Notes: a model not told the origin generated them from the letters alone. A stretch of 64,000 nt of DNA from GCA-2746605 sp963704835 (GCA_963704835.1 CAVPHW010000020.1:434001-498000); one strand, 5' to 3'. Shown: positions 47,843-58,987, counted from the stretch's first letter. A program made the numbers and translations.

Positions 47843-49346
47843 ATGTTCAAAAATCATCCCAAAGGACTTGCCGTATTGTTTTTCACTGAAATGTGGGAAC
47901 GATTTGGTTTTTATACAATGTTAGCAATTTTTGTGTATTACTTACAAGAAAATTTTGGTTGGGATCAAGCTACAGTTACAAATATATATGGGATTTTTCT
48001 TGCTGGTGTTTATTTTACTCCTATTGTTGGAGGTTGGATTGCAGACAATGTTTTAGGTTATGGAAAAACAATTACTTTGGGTGCCATTACTATGGGGATT
48101 GGTTATGCTTTGATGGCAATTCCTACTGATAGTACCGTTCTTCTTTTTTCTGGTTTGGCAGTTGTTGCTAGTTGGAAATGGTTTATTTAAAGCAAATATT
48201 TCTGTTTTAGTTGGCAATTTATACGGTCATTCTCAAGTATCACTTAAGGATGCAGGATTTAATATTTTTTATATGGGGATAAATGTTGGTGCTTTTTATG
48301 CTCCTTTTGCAGCAGCTGGTATTAAAAATTTCTTTATGGAAAATTTTGGAACCACACTGGCGCAAGGTTACAATGCAGGTTTTGCGGTTGCAGCAGTCGG
48401 AATGGTATTCTCCTTAGTCATATTTTTGGTTTTTAGAAGTAAATATAAAGACGCTGACTATCAATCAAAAAATGAGACAAATTCAGATAAAGATGTTGTG
48501 TTAACAAAAGCACAGGAGCGAGAAAGAATTATCGCTTTGCTTACAATCTTTGGTATAGTAATTTTCTTCTGGATGGCTTTTCACCAAAATGGGGCTGCTC
48601 TTTCACTCTTTGCCAGAGATTATACACATCCGGTGGTCGGAAAATTTACTTTCTTACTTTTTGATGTAATTAGTCTTCATGCAATTCTATTTATTATTTT
48701 TGGATTAACCGCTGTCTTAAAAAAAACCAGTACTTCTAAAACAAAAACAATAGGTGGTGCATTTGCCGCAACAGGTTTGGCTGTACTTATTTATAAATTA
48801 AATACAGTTGCAGAAACCGGAACAATTTCTCCAGAACAATTTCAAGCTTTCAATCCAATGTTCATTGTTTTAATGACACCAATAGTAGTTGGGTATTTTG
48901 CATTCTTAAATAGAAAAGGAAAAGAACCATCCTCACCAGCTAAAATTGGATTTGGTATGCTCATAACTGCATTAGCATATGTAATCATGATTGTTGCTTC
49001 TGCCGGTTTAGAACCTGTTCATACATTAAATGGTGGAAGCTCTGCAATTACAGTTAGTCCATTCTTTTTGATTTCAACTTATTTTACTTTAACTTTGGCT
49101 GAACTTCACCTTAGCCCAATGGGTCTATCATTTGTTTCAAAAGTAGCTCCGCCCAGAATGAAGGGCTTATTAATGGGAGGCTGGTTTGGTGCAACAGCCA
49201 TTGGTAATTATCTTGCTGGGTTTGTTGGTAGATATTATCAAGAATGGGAACTATGGCAATTCTTTTTACTACTAATTATTTGCGCTTCTTTGGCAGCATT
49301 TATGGTAGTTTTAACGTTAAAAAAATTAAAAAAAGCTACAACCTAA
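47843..49346 (+). CDS. POT-family proton-dependent peptide transporter; one apparent frameshift
   Basis: 500 residues after removing one base at 48170 (1504 minus 1 is divisible by three). HPKGLAVLFFTEMWERFGFY and the PTR2 signature (VGNGLFKANISVLVGNLYG with FNIFYMGINVGAFYAP) are clear; the ExxER motif is EMWER. It should import di- and tripeptides with protons. The extra base sits in GCT[A]GTT. An AGGAG ribosome site precedes the ATG. Confidence 0.93.
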
Positions 49347-49366
49347 TATTTTGAAGGAAATTAAAC

Positions 49367-50131
49367 ATGCTTGTTATTATTAAAAATGATTATGCAAAAT
49401 TAAGTGAAGAAGCTGCAAAAGTGGTTGCTGATAGATTAAAGAGGAAACCAAATTTAGTTTTAGGTTTGGCAACTGGAAGCACACCACTTGGATTATATAA
49501 GGAGCTTATAAGATTACACAAAAATGAAGGTCTGGATTTCTCTAAAGTTATAACCTTCAATTTAGATGAGTATGTTGGGTTACCCCCTTCTCATGATCAA
49601 AGTTATCATTATTTTATGCAGCAGAACTTTTTTAATGAAATCAATTTAGACCCAAGATACATTCATGTCCCTCATGGAATGGCAAATGATATAAAATCTT
49701 TTTGCAATTGGTATGAAGAAAGAATTAAAAGCTTTGGTGGAATTGATTTACAGGTTTTAGGAATTGGAGCGAACGGACATATAGCATTTAATGAACCAGG
49801 TTCTTCTCTCGGTTCGAGGACAAGAATTAAAACTTTAACTCCTACTACAAGAGAAGATAATAAGAGGTTTTTTGACAAGAAAGAAGATGTTCCCAAATAT
49901 GCAATTACAATGGGTGTGGGAACAATAATGGATGCTAAAGAATTGCTCCTTGTTGCATCTGGTGAATCTAAAGCTGAGGCAATAAGAAACTCTGTTGAAG
50001 GACCCTTAACCGCCATGTGTCCAGCTTCTATTATTCAAATGCATAAGGAAGCCTTTGTAATAGTTGACAAACCATCGGCATCCCTATTGCAAGGAACGTA
50101 TGTTGATACTTGGGAATCATTAATATTTTAA
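49367..50131 (+). CDS. nagB: Glucosamine-6-phosphate deaminase
   Basis: 254 residues. LGLATGSTPLGLYKELIRL, ITFNLDEYVGLPPSHDQSY and LGIGANGHIAFNEPGSS match NagB; the catalytic Asp is in NLDEY. It converts GlcN-6-P to fructose-6-P and ammonia. It lies 20 bases after the peptide transporter gene, so peptide and amino-sugar (murein fragment) use may be linked; that link is inference. Confidence 0.95.
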   Translation: MLVIIKNDYAKLSEEAAKVVADRLKRKPNLVLGLATGSTPLGLYKELIRLHKNEGLDFSKVITFNLDEYVGLPPSHDQSYHYFMQQNFFNEINLDPRYIHVPHGMANDIKSFCNWYEERIKSFGGIDLQVLGIGANGHIAFNEPGSSLGSRTRIKTLTPTTREDNKRFFDKKEDVPKYAITMGVGTIMDAKELLLVASGESKAEAIRNSVEGPLTAMCPASIIQMHKEAFVIVDKPSASLLQGTYVDTWESLIF

Positions 50132-50149
50132 CAAAATAGTGAGCTTAAT

Positions 50150-51404
50150 TTGAAAAGTATTTGCATTTTTGAAGATGAGAAGTATAAACAGCTTCAGCCA
50201 TTAACTTATTTTCGTCCATCCTATAATTTAAAATGTGGAATTCTTTCGCTCCACAGAAAAATTAGAAGGAACTATCCTGGAGTTAGGATTGAGCTAAATA
50301 CAAGGAATTATCTTAGACCGGTTAATAAATCAAAATCATCCAGATGAAATAGTTGAACACGTTAAGTCAGACATAATATTATTTTTAAATGGAAGGATTT
50401 TAGTTGATGATGACTTTGTTAAAATAATTCCGCTTGAAGGTAAAGATGAAATTTTTATGTGTGGTAATCATTTTATTGGAGCTAGAGTTAGTGGTAAAAA
50501 TTTGGAGCAAATTAGCAGCTCACTAAAAGATGTACTTTCAAAAAATGATTTCCCGGAATTACCTATGAAGGAAATTAGTGTAACTGTTATTGATTACCCT
50601 TGGGATTTAATAACCTATAATAATGAAGAAATAATAAAAGATTTTAAGAAACTTTGTAATGAATCCGAAAATCATATTCACGATTACCCGGGAGTTTACT
50701 TCTTAAATAAAGAGTCTATTTTTCTTGGGAAAGATGTTAAAATAAAACCTGGAGCAGTTTTGGATGCTGAGGATGGACCAATTTTTATTGGTAAAAATGT
50801 TCAGATTCAACATCACGCAACCATTCAAGGTCCTGCGTTTATTGGTGAAAATTCAATTGTAAAAATGAATGCTACAATTTATCATAACACAAGTATTGGC
50901 AAAGTGAGCAAAGTTGGCGGAGAAATTGAGAATACGATTATTCATAGTTATTCTAACAAGCAGCACAATGGATTTTTAGGAAATTCATATTTGGGATCTT
51001 GGGTAAATCTTGGTGCCGGGACAACAAATAGTGACTTAAAAAACAATTATGGAACTATTAGAGTACAGATCAATAATGAAATGATAGAAAGTGGAAAACA
51101 GTTTGTCGGTTTGACTATGGGTGACCATTCAAAAGCCGCAATTAACACTTCCTTTAATACAGGAGCAGTTGTTGGTGTTTCTAGTAATATTTTTGGCGGT
51201 ACTTTCCCACCTCGTTACATCCCATCTTTCAGTTGGGGTGGTTCAGAAGCATTAACAACTTATGATATAGATAGAAGTATTGAAGTTGCAGAAAGAGTAA
51301 TGCAAAGAAGAAATGTTGTGCTTACTGATATTGATAAGGAATTATTTAGAACTGTTTTCAGATTAACTGAAAAAGAACGAAGGGATAAAGGATTTCCAAA
51401 ATAA
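50150..51404 (+). CDS. GlmU-like sugar nucleotidyltransferase / left-handed beta-helix protein; one apparent frameshift
   Basis: 417 residues after removing one base near 50320 (1255 minus 1 is divisible by three). The N-terminal half is a reduced nucleotidyltransferase-like domain (ICIFEDEKYKQLQPLTYFRP) and the C-terminal half is a hexapeptide left-handed beta-helix (IGKNVQIQHHATIQGPAFIG and after). It belongs to the 'putative sugar nucleotidyl transferase' family of Bacteroidota; the substrate is unknown. It follows nagB by 18 bases, which suggests amino-sugar use. Confidence 0.85.
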
Positions 51405-51427
51405 TTTTACAATTATAGTTGGCTCTA

Positions 51428-53047
51428 ATGTATAAAAATTATTTTTATCTTCTTAGATCAATAAATGATTTAGCTCCAGATTTAATTGGATCTAGAATTA
51501 CTGAGATATATACGCAAGAGAAAAATATTCTCTTCTTTAATACTTCTTTCCATGAAAATCCCAAACAACATCTACTTATTTCTGTAAGTCCGCAATCTCC
51601 ATATTTAATTTTAAGAAGAGAACATCACAAAGCTAAGAAGAATGTAGCCAACTTCTTCCCTTTCCTAGCAGGTCAAAAAATTATTGATATGTCAATTGCT
51701 GAAAATGATAGAATAATCAAAATTTCTCTTGAGAATGCATCCATTTTTTTTGTTGTTAAAGGAAACAAGACAAATATAATCGTAATTGATAATGAAGGAA
51801 AAAACCATTTCTTTAAAAAACCTGATGAAGAAACATTAACAATAACTGAAAACGTATATTTCTCTGGAAAAAGCCACCCGTTAATTGAAAATGATAGAGA
51901 TGAATATTATGAACTTAAGACTATTAAATCAAAATATCCTATGCTTTCTAGTGAAATAGTTAAAGAATTAGAGCATAGAATCATTGGTAAAGAATCACCC
52001 AATATATATTATAATTTCAAATTAATTGTCAATGAAATAATCAATAATGATATTGTAGTTGGATTTAATTCAGATTTACAAAAGGTGGTATTAATTCCTA
52101 ACAGTTTTCAAACTTTAAAAATTGATCAACACAAGAAGGAATTCAATAATTTTAATGCTGCGTTGAGATATTATATTTCAATCTATTTTAGTGAACGTTC
52201 AAAAAATAATTATAAAAAGGAACTTGAAAAATATTTTGAAAAAGATCTAAATAATTTAGCTGGAAAACTAAATAAATTAAAAAATAGGACAGATGAAGGT
52301 TCAAAAGAGGAAAAATATTATAAATTTGGAAATATTTTATTGGCTAATATCAATAAAATCAAAAGTGGATTGAAAAGCATTGAACTAGAATCATACGAAG
52401 ATGGACAAATTTATAAAATTAGATCTGGACCCAAAGATAAATGCCAAAAAAAATATTGATAGATATTTTGAAAAGGCTAAGGATGAAAAAATTAACTTTA
52501 GTAAATCATTAGAACTCTTTAATCTAACAAGTGAAAATTATAATAGAGTACTCCGTCAATTTAAATTTTTTGAACTTGCCGATTCACAAGAACAGATTAT
52601 AGAAATTTACTCCAAAATATTTACTAAAAAGGATAAAACAATTAAGATGGATTCAGGACTAAAATTTAAATATTGGCAATATCTAATTGAAGATAAATAC
52701 AATGTTTACGTTGGTAGAGATAGTAAAAGCAATGATTACTTATCTATTAAGTTTGCGAATCAAAAGATTATTGGTTTCATGCTAGAGGATTGCCGGGTTC
52801 CCATGTTGTACTAAGGATTGAAAATACAAAAGACGGAGTTCCAAAAGATATAATTAAAAAAGCTGCATCAATTGCTGCGTTTCACAGTAAAGCTAAAACT
52901 GCCTCTGCAGCACCTGTATCATATACATTTGCAAAATTTGTGCATAAGAAAAAAGGAATGGCTCCGGGAAAAGTATTACTTCAAAAAGAGAATACACTTT
53001 TGGTTAAGCCAGAAATTCCAAAAAACTGTGTGTTATTAAATGAATAA
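51428..53047 (+). CDS. NFACT-family protein (RqcH/FbpA-like); two apparent frameshifts
   Basis: 539 residues after removing one base near 52421 and restoring one near 52766; the two cancel and 1620 is divisible by three. N-terminal NFACT-N region (YFYLLRSINDLAPDLIGSRI), coiled-coil middle (LEKYFEKDLNNLAGKLNKL), and C-terminal NFACT-R domain with DYWFHARGLPGSHVVLRI after correction. Bacterial RqcH binds 50S ribosomes with stalled peptidyl-tRNA and adds alanine tails for degradation. Orthology is by family; the DYWFHARG motif is the best mark. Confidence 0.9.
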
Positions 53048-53432
53048 TGACCTATTGAATAGAGTTAAGGTTCATTTTGCTCAGGGCGACAAAGAACTTA
53101 GTTATGCAAAAAATAATCTTAACAAATTATATGAAGGTAAAATTAGAGCTTCTTCAAGAAGGGCGGCCGGATTTTATCTAGATGGTTTAGGATGTTTTTC
53201 TAATTTGTATAATTATGGTAATAGTTTTATGAATCATTTACGAGCCTTAGAATCTGGTGATACTATTCCTCAAAATGTTCGCTTGGCTTCAAGGGCATTA
53301 ATCACCAAAATAACAAATGAAAATTTAAGTGGACAAGATGCAATTGAAAATGCAGAAACTATTATTAATTTTTGCAGAGAAGAACTAAATAGATTTTTAA
53401 TTAAAGAAAAACATGATGGAAAGAAAAACTAA
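53040..53432 (+). CDS. Small helical protein of unknown function, coupled to the NFACT gene
   Basis: 130 residues, almost wholly alpha-helical, overlapping the NFACT gene by eight bases. It begins MNNDLLNRVKVHFAQGDKEL and has RRAAGFYLDGLGCFSNLYNY, which recalls HEPN-like folds, but the R-x4-6-H motif of HEPN RNases is not seen. Position next to an NFACT gene suggests a part in ribosome quality control, which is only a guess. Confidence 0.7.
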   Translation: MNNDLLNRVKVHFAQGDKELSYAKNNLNKLYEGKIRASSRRAAGFYLDGLGCFSNLYNYGNSFMNHLRALESGDTIPQNVRLASRALITKITNENLSGQDAIENAETIINFCREELNRFLIKEKHDGKKN

Positions 53433-53916
53433 TTACAAAGTATTATTCGGTATTCTTATCAGTTCCATTGTTTTGGCAATTATTTATAATATGGTTTCTT
53501 TATCGGGCATTGAATTTATTAGGAAACCTATAAATTCCGTTTCGGTAGATTTTAATAATGGAGATAATTCTCGAAATATTGTTAAAGAAATAGACTTAGC
53601 CCAAGCATTATTTATTTTCGATTCAAAATTGGGATCCTTCATTGATGCTAGAGATCAATGGGAGTATTCTGAAGGCCATATTTCTGGAGCATTTAATATT
53701 CCGGAATTTAGTTTTGAATTGCATGACACCATATTAAGCAAATTTTCCAAAGATTCACTTTTAGTTATTTATTGTAGTGGAGATGATTGTGATATGAGCA
53801 AGAGATTGGCAGATCAATTATTAAAACTTGGTTATAATAATTCGTTCGTATTTACAAAAGGAATTGAAGCATGGCTTGAGGCAGAACTTCCTATAGAGAA
53901 AGGAAAAATAAAATGA
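53413..53916 (+). CDS. Rhodanese-like domain protein, membrane-anchored
   Basis: 167 residues. An N-terminal membrane helix (VLFGILISSIVLAIIYNMV) is followed by one rhodanese domain: FIDARDQWEYSEGHISGAFN and the active-site Cys in VIYCSGDDCDMSKRLADQL. It probably transfers sulfur or acts as a thiol carrier outside the inner membrane. It overlaps the next gene by four bases (ATGA). Confidence 0.9.
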   Translation: MMERKTNYKVLFGILISSIVLAIIYNMVSLSGIEFIRKPINSVSVDFNNGDNSRNIVKEIDLAQALFIFDSKLGSFIDARDQWEYSEGHISGAFNIPEFSFELHDTILSKFSKDSLLVIYCSGDDCDMSKRLADQLLKLGYNNSFVFTKGIEAWLEAELPIEKGKIK

Positions 53917-54359
53917 CCAAAAAGCAATTTATAGACTATTTTATTGCATTTGCGAGAATTTACTTGGCATTGGTCCTTATTCTTAGTGGTTTAGATAAAA
54001 TTAATAGTTTAGATGCTTTTGCCGTTTCAATAGAGAATTACAGAATACTACCAATTAAAACAATTAATATTTTTGCTATCACACTTCCTTGGGTTGAAGT
54101 TGTTACCGGAGCATTTCTCTTATTAGGCATCTATATTAAAGAGAATGCAATGATTGCTGGGACTCTCTTATTAGTTTTTACAATCGCTGTAATTTCTGCT
54201 GTTATTAGAGGTTTAGATATTGAATGCGGTTGCCAAGGAACTTTTGACGGTCAAAAGGTAGGTATCTTTAAAATTATTGAAAACACATTTCTTATACTAG
54301 CCGCATTAATTAGTTTTAAATTCCCAAATCAAGTGCTTACCTTTTTTAGGCAGAATTAG
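53913..54359 (+). CDS. MauE/DoxX-like membrane protein
   Basis: 148 residues, four membrane helices: YFIAFARIYLALVLILSGLD, TLPWVEVVTGAFLLLGIYI and following segments. DIECGCQGTF gives the conserved Cys pair of the MauE branch of DoxX-like proteins, which handle thiols or disulfides in the membrane. Its overlap with the rhodanese gene suggests a shared role in sulfur or thiol chemistry; the reaction is unknown. Confidence 0.85.
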   Translation: MTKKQFIDYFIAFARIYLALVLILSGLDKINSLDAFAVSIENYRILPIKTINIFAITLPWVEVVTGAFLLLGIYIKENAMIAGTLLLVFTIAVISAVIRGLDIECGCQGTFDGQKVGIFKIIENTFLILAALISFKFPNQVLTFFRQN

Positions 54360-54383
54360 TTTAAAATTTAAGGTAGATCAACT

Positions 54384-55466
54384 TTGAACAAGTTTAAGAA
54401 TATTTGGCAAACTTTTTTACTTTCCATAATTGTTAAATTATATAAAAAGAGAAAGATAAAAAGTAAATTGTCACTTAATAAACACTCTAAAATCTTATTG
54501 ATTATTTTTAGGGATAAATCTGAAACCATTTTAACTACACCTTTAATTAGCACCATCAAGCAAAATACTGATGCTTCAATTTCAGTTTTAACCTCAAGTG
54601 ATTCTAATCATATTTTTGCTAATAATCCTAATCTTAAACAAATCATATTCAATGAAAATAATTGGTTAAAGAAAATAGAATTGTTAACAAATGTAAATAC
54701 GCAAGAATTTGATTTGATTATTAATAGTAATGAACAGTTTAATTGGGATGAAATATTCTGGACATCTTTAGTTAAATCAAAATTTAAAATTGGCTTTAAT
54801 GGTGTAGAGGATAAAATATTCACTCACCTAGTCTCAAAAATAAATATTTCTTCAAATCATTTTGTTGATAGAAGCTTACAAATTTGTGAATCCTTTGATT
54901 TTAACGTTGAAAAGAAAAACTTAAACTTAGTCTATTTCCCTACTCAAACTTCCCTATGTGAAATTGATAATTATTTGTCAAAGTCATTTAATTTCAAAAA
55001 ATTAGTCGTAGTAATAAATATTTCTGGGAGTGATTCTAGAAATGCTTTGGATTGCGATAATTATAAAAATTTAATAAAATATATCAATAATTATGAAGTT
55101 AATCTGATAATTTCTGCTCAACAAAATGAATTAGAATTGGCTGATAATATTGCTGATGGTAGGGAGCAAATATATTTTTATGATGATTTTGATAGATATT
55201 CAGCTTTAATCTCAAAGGCAGATTTTATTTTTACACATGATTCATTTAGCATACAGTTAGCCGCTGCATTCAGAAAACCAATATTTTGCCTTTTTAGTTA
55301 TAATAATAATAACGAGCTAATAAGAGTTCCGTATAACTCAGATTTTGATTTTGTTTCTTCAGATAAGCGTGATTTTAGCGATCTTAATTATGGCAAAGTT
55401 TTGAATAGCTTTATCCCCTATTTTGACTATGTTTATGAAAGATACTGTAATAATTTATTCACATGA
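54384..55466 (+). CDS. Glycosyltransferase family 9 (heptosyltransferase-like)
   Basis: 360 residues, GT-B fold. KILLIIFRDKSETILTTPLI at the N-terminus is like ADP-heptose:LPS heptosyltransferases; the C-terminal half has VVVINISGSDSRNALDCDNY and ADFIFTHDSFSIQLAAAF, where the usual 'T(D)SG' motif is HDSFS. It probably adds a sugar to a lipopolysaccharide-like core. The start is TTG with AAGG upstream. Confidence 0.82.
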   Translation: MNKFKNIWQTFLLSIIVKLYKKRKIKSKLSLNKHSKILLIIFRDKSETILTTPLISTIKQNTDASISVLTSSDSNHIFANNPNLKQIIFNENNWLKKIELLTNVNTQEFDLIINSNEQFNWDEIFWTSLVKSKFKIGFNGVEDKIFTHLVSKINISSNHFVDRSLQICESFDFNVEKKNLNLVYFPTQTSLCEIDNYLSKSFNFKKLVVVINISGSDSRNALDCDNYKNLIKYINNYEVNLIISAQQNELELADNIADGREQIYFYDDFDRYSALISKADFIFTHDSFSIQLAAAFRKPIFCLFSYNNNNELIRVPYNSDFDFVSSDKRDFSDLNYGKVLNSFIPYFDYVYERYCNNLFT

Positions 55467-55669
55467 TTTTCGTGATACTATTTAGTTAGACAAAATCATT
55501 TTTTACTCCCTTTTGATATGACGTATAATTAGACTATTTTTACAGTGTAATTATTTGTAATGCTTCAGTAACATTCATTTGTTTGTAATTCTTAATAAGT
55601 TATTCATCCAATCACTGATCCAGAACATAATAAAATTTAATAATTCGATTTAAAAGGAAATACAAATTA

Positions 55670-56965
55670 ATGTCATTCGAAAAAATCAATCTAATCAAAC
55701 CAATTCAAAAAGCTTTAGCCGATGAAGGTTATACAATACCAACTCCAATTCAAAAGCATGCAATACCAATTATTTTGGAGGAAAAGATTTATTGGGCTGT
55801 GCTCAAACCGGAACAGGTAAAACTGCAGCTTTCGCTCTTCCAATTCTTCAAATTCTCCATAATGAAAAAACAAATACTCACAAAAGAAGAACTATTCGTT
55901 CATTAATTGTTACTCCAACAAGAGAACTAGCAATTCAAATTGGAGATAGTTTTTCTGCATATGGAAAACATACCGGACTTAAAAATGTTGTTGTTTTCGG
56001 TGGAGTTCGCCAAAAATCCCAGACAGATAAATTACTATCGGGTGTGGATATATTGATTGCAACTCCCGGCAGATTATTGGATCTGATGAATCAAAATTAT
56101 ATACAGCTTAATAATATTCAATTATTTGTCCTTGATGAAGCAGACCGAATGCTTGATATGGGTTTTATAAATGATGTAAAAAAAATAATCGCAAAATTAC
56201 CTTCCAAAAGACAATCATTGTTTTTTTCTGCAACAATGCCGGAAGAAATAGTAAAACTTGCAAGAACCATATTAGTAAAACCTGTTAAAATTGAAATTAC
56301 TCCAGAACCACCAACTGTTGAAGCAATTAAACAAAGCGTTTATTATGTTGCAAAACCAGACAAAAAAGCTCTTCTTATTCACTTATTGAAGGATCAGTCA
56401 ATTGAATCAGCTTTAGTATTTACAAGAACAAAAAGAGGTGCAGATAAAGTTGCAAAAGTATTATAAAGCAAAAATATTAACAGAAGCAATTCACGGAAAT
56501 AAATCACAAAGCACACGACAACGAGCTTTAAATAATTTTAAGTCAAAGAAAACTAGAGTTTTAGTTGCAACAGATATTGCAGCTCGTGGAATTGATATTG
56601 ACGAACTTTCACATGTAATAAATTTTGAAATTCCAAATATTCCAGAAACCTATGTTCACAGAATTGGTCGAACAGGAAGAGCAGGATTAGGTGGAGTAGC
56701 AATTTCACTTTGTGATATTGAAGAAAGAGCATACTTAAAGGATATCAACAAATTGATTTCAAAACAAATTCCTCTTATTGAAAATCATCCGTTTGTATCC
56801 ATCGAAATACCAAGCAGCAAATCTAAAAAGCAAGTTAGAACTTCACATGTTCGAAAACTAAAGGCTAACATAGTCAAAGTTCAGAAAGTCAGAAATCAAC
56901 AAAAAAGAAAAGTGGACAAAAAAATGTTTGGACAAATAAAGGAAGAGGTTAATTCTTGGATTTAA
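55670..56965 (+). CDS. DEAD-box RNA helicase (RhlE-like); two apparent frameshifts
   Basis: About 431 residues. One G is missing near 55780 (expected ILEGKDLLGCAQTGTGKTAA), and one base is extra or two are missing near 56466. The Q motif is PTPIQKHAIP; then Walker A AQTGTGKTAA, DEAD in VLDEADRMLDM, SAT in FFSATMP, and RGIDIDE and HRIGRTGRAG in the second domain. It unwinds RNA in ribosome assembly or turnover. The ends of the gene overlap ywbE. Confidence 0.9.
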
Positions 56966-57150
56966 CAAAACTTCAAAATATTAAACAAGGTTTGCATGTA
57001 GCGATTGTGCTAAAAGAAGATCAAAAAACCGGTAAACTAACTGAAGGTTACATTAGAAATGTCCTTACAAAATCTTCCAAACATCAGTATGGTATTAAAG
57101 TAAGACTCGAGACTGGTGAAATTGGGCGTGTAAAAAAGATATTAGAATAA
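56956..57150 (+). CDS. YwbE family protein
   Basis: 64 residues, MDLTKLQNIKQGLHVAIVLK and the end GEIGRVKKILE. These are the marks of the small YwbE family of KOW-like basic proteins with unknown function, often next to DEAD helicase genes. The start (TTG) overlaps the helicase gene by ten bases, so expression is coupled. Confidence 0.88.
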   Translation: MDLTKLQNIKQGLHVAIVLKEDQKTGKLTEGYIRNVLTKSSKHQYGIKVRLETGEIGRVKKILE

Positions 57151-57293
57151 TTATCTTATTAAAAGATGTAAAACGGAGAAAAAAGAGCGAAATTAAAATC
57201 GAGAAAAGTAGAATATCCTCGATCAAACATACATACTATATTTTATTAGAAGTGTATTCAATTCAAAGGTAAAAACCCGAGCATCCAGAAGAT

Positions 57294-58926
57294 TTAAATA
57301 TTTATTGATGCTGAATGATAAACATCTAAATGCATCTTTTTGATTTTCTCATCAGTTATATATTCATCAAATGTCATTTTTTTATCAATTATACCAGTAG
57401 GAATAATTTCAATTATTCTGTTGGCAATTGTTTGAATAAATTGGTGATCATGTGAACTAAAGAGAATTGTTCCGGGAAACTCTATCAAGCTATTATTAAG
57501 TGCTGAAATAGATTCCATATCAAGATGGTTTGTTGGTCCATCAAGAATAAGAACATTTGCCCCAATAAGCATCATTCGAGCAAACAAACATCGTACTTTT
57601 TCACCTCCGGATAGTACACTCGCTTTCTTTAAAGTTTCTTCACCGCTAAAAAGCATTCTTCCTAGAAATCCTCGAATGTATGTTTCTTCTTTCTCAACAG
57701 AATATTGTCGAAACCAGTCAATAAGATTTAAATCAACATCAAAATATTTGTCATTTTCTTTTGGGAAAATATGCAACCTTGATTGTTGCACCCCAAGTAA
57801 AACTTCCTTTATCAACCTTTTCATTGTTAGCAAGCGTATTAAATAAAGTAGTTTTTTCTAAATCATTTGGACCAACAAAAGCAATCTTATCACCTTTATC
57901 AACTTTGAAAGTTATATCATTTAGATGAGTTTCTCCATCCATTTTTCTTGAAATGTTGTCAATATCAAGAATATTATTTCCTGCTTCTCGTTCTGGTTTA
58001 AAAGCTATATACGGCATTTTACGAGAAGATGGTTTGATGTCTTCAAGAGTAAGATTTTCAAGTTGCTTTTTTCTTGAAGTTGCTTGTTTAGATTTTGAGG
58101 CATTTGCACTAAAACGAGAAATAAACTCTTGTAGTTCTGCTCTTTTTGCTTCAATTTTTTTATTGGAATCTTTTGCTTGCTTTGAAGCCAGCTGACTACT
58201 TTCTAACCAGAAATCATAGTTCCCAGTATACATTTGAATATGTCCATAATCAATATCAGCAATATGTGTGCAAACTTGATTTAGAAAATGTCTATCATGA
58301 GAAATAACAATTACTGTGTTCTTAAACTTGCTTAAAAAATCTTCCAACCATCCAATCGAAATAATATCAAGATGGTTTGTTGGTTCATCAAGAAGTAAAA
58401 TATCTGGGTTTCCGAATAGAGCTTGTGCCAAAAGTACTTTTACTTTTTCATTTCCTGATAAATCTTTCATCAATTTGGTTTGACTTTCTGCATCAATCCC
58501 CAAACCATCTAATAATTCACCAGCTTCAGATTCAGCTTCATAACCAGATAACTCAGCAAACTCTCCTTCAAGTTCAGCAGCTTTTATTCCGTCTTTATCA
58601 GAAAAATCTGCTTTTGAATACAGATCATCTCTTTCTTCCATTATAGCAAAGAGTTTTTGATGTCCCATCATAACAGTTTGCAGCACTTGGTATTCATCAT
58701 ATTCAAATTGATTTTGCTTTAATGTTGCAAGCCTTTCTCCAGGAGTTATAATAACATGTCCTGAACTTTGTTCAATTTCACCTGAAAGGATTTTAATAAA
58801 AGTTGATTTACCTGAACCATTTGCACCAATAATACCGTAACAGTTTCCAGGTGTAAATTTTAGATTCACTTCTTCAAATAATGTTCTTTTTCCAAATCTT
58901 AGGGCTATATTGCTTGTACTTAACAT
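57294..58926 (-). CDS. ABC-F ATPase (YbiT/YkpA-like); one apparent frameshift
   Basis: 543 residues after removing one base near 57762 (1633 minus 1 is divisible by three). Two ABC domains: Walker A GANGSGKSTFIKILSGE, first signature LSGNEKVKVLLAQAL, LLLDEPTNHLDI, the linker RFSANASKSKQATSRKKQ, then the second domain with FVGPNDLEKTTLFNTL and LSGGEKVRCLFARMM. The second Walker A reads GPNDLEKTT, with Asp-Leu-Glu where Gly-x-Gly is expected, and may be impaired or misread. ABC-F proteins act on the ribosome. No membrane domain is present. Confidence 0.93.
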
Positions 58927-58955
58927 TTATTCCAAAATATTTAATGGGAAATAGC

Positions 58956-58987
58956 CGATATTTTTAATCGAGAATATCGTTTTTTTA
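58956..58987. promoter_or_regulatory. Hairpin with T-run in the ABC-F leader
   Basis: CGATATT...AATATCG stem (58956-58962 with 58973-58979) followed on the plus strand by a T-run. It lies about 30 bases upstream of the ABC-F ATG, in its leader. On the plus strand it resembles a weak terminator but has no plus-strand gene before it. An attenuator for the ABC-F gene is possible. Confidence 0.4.
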
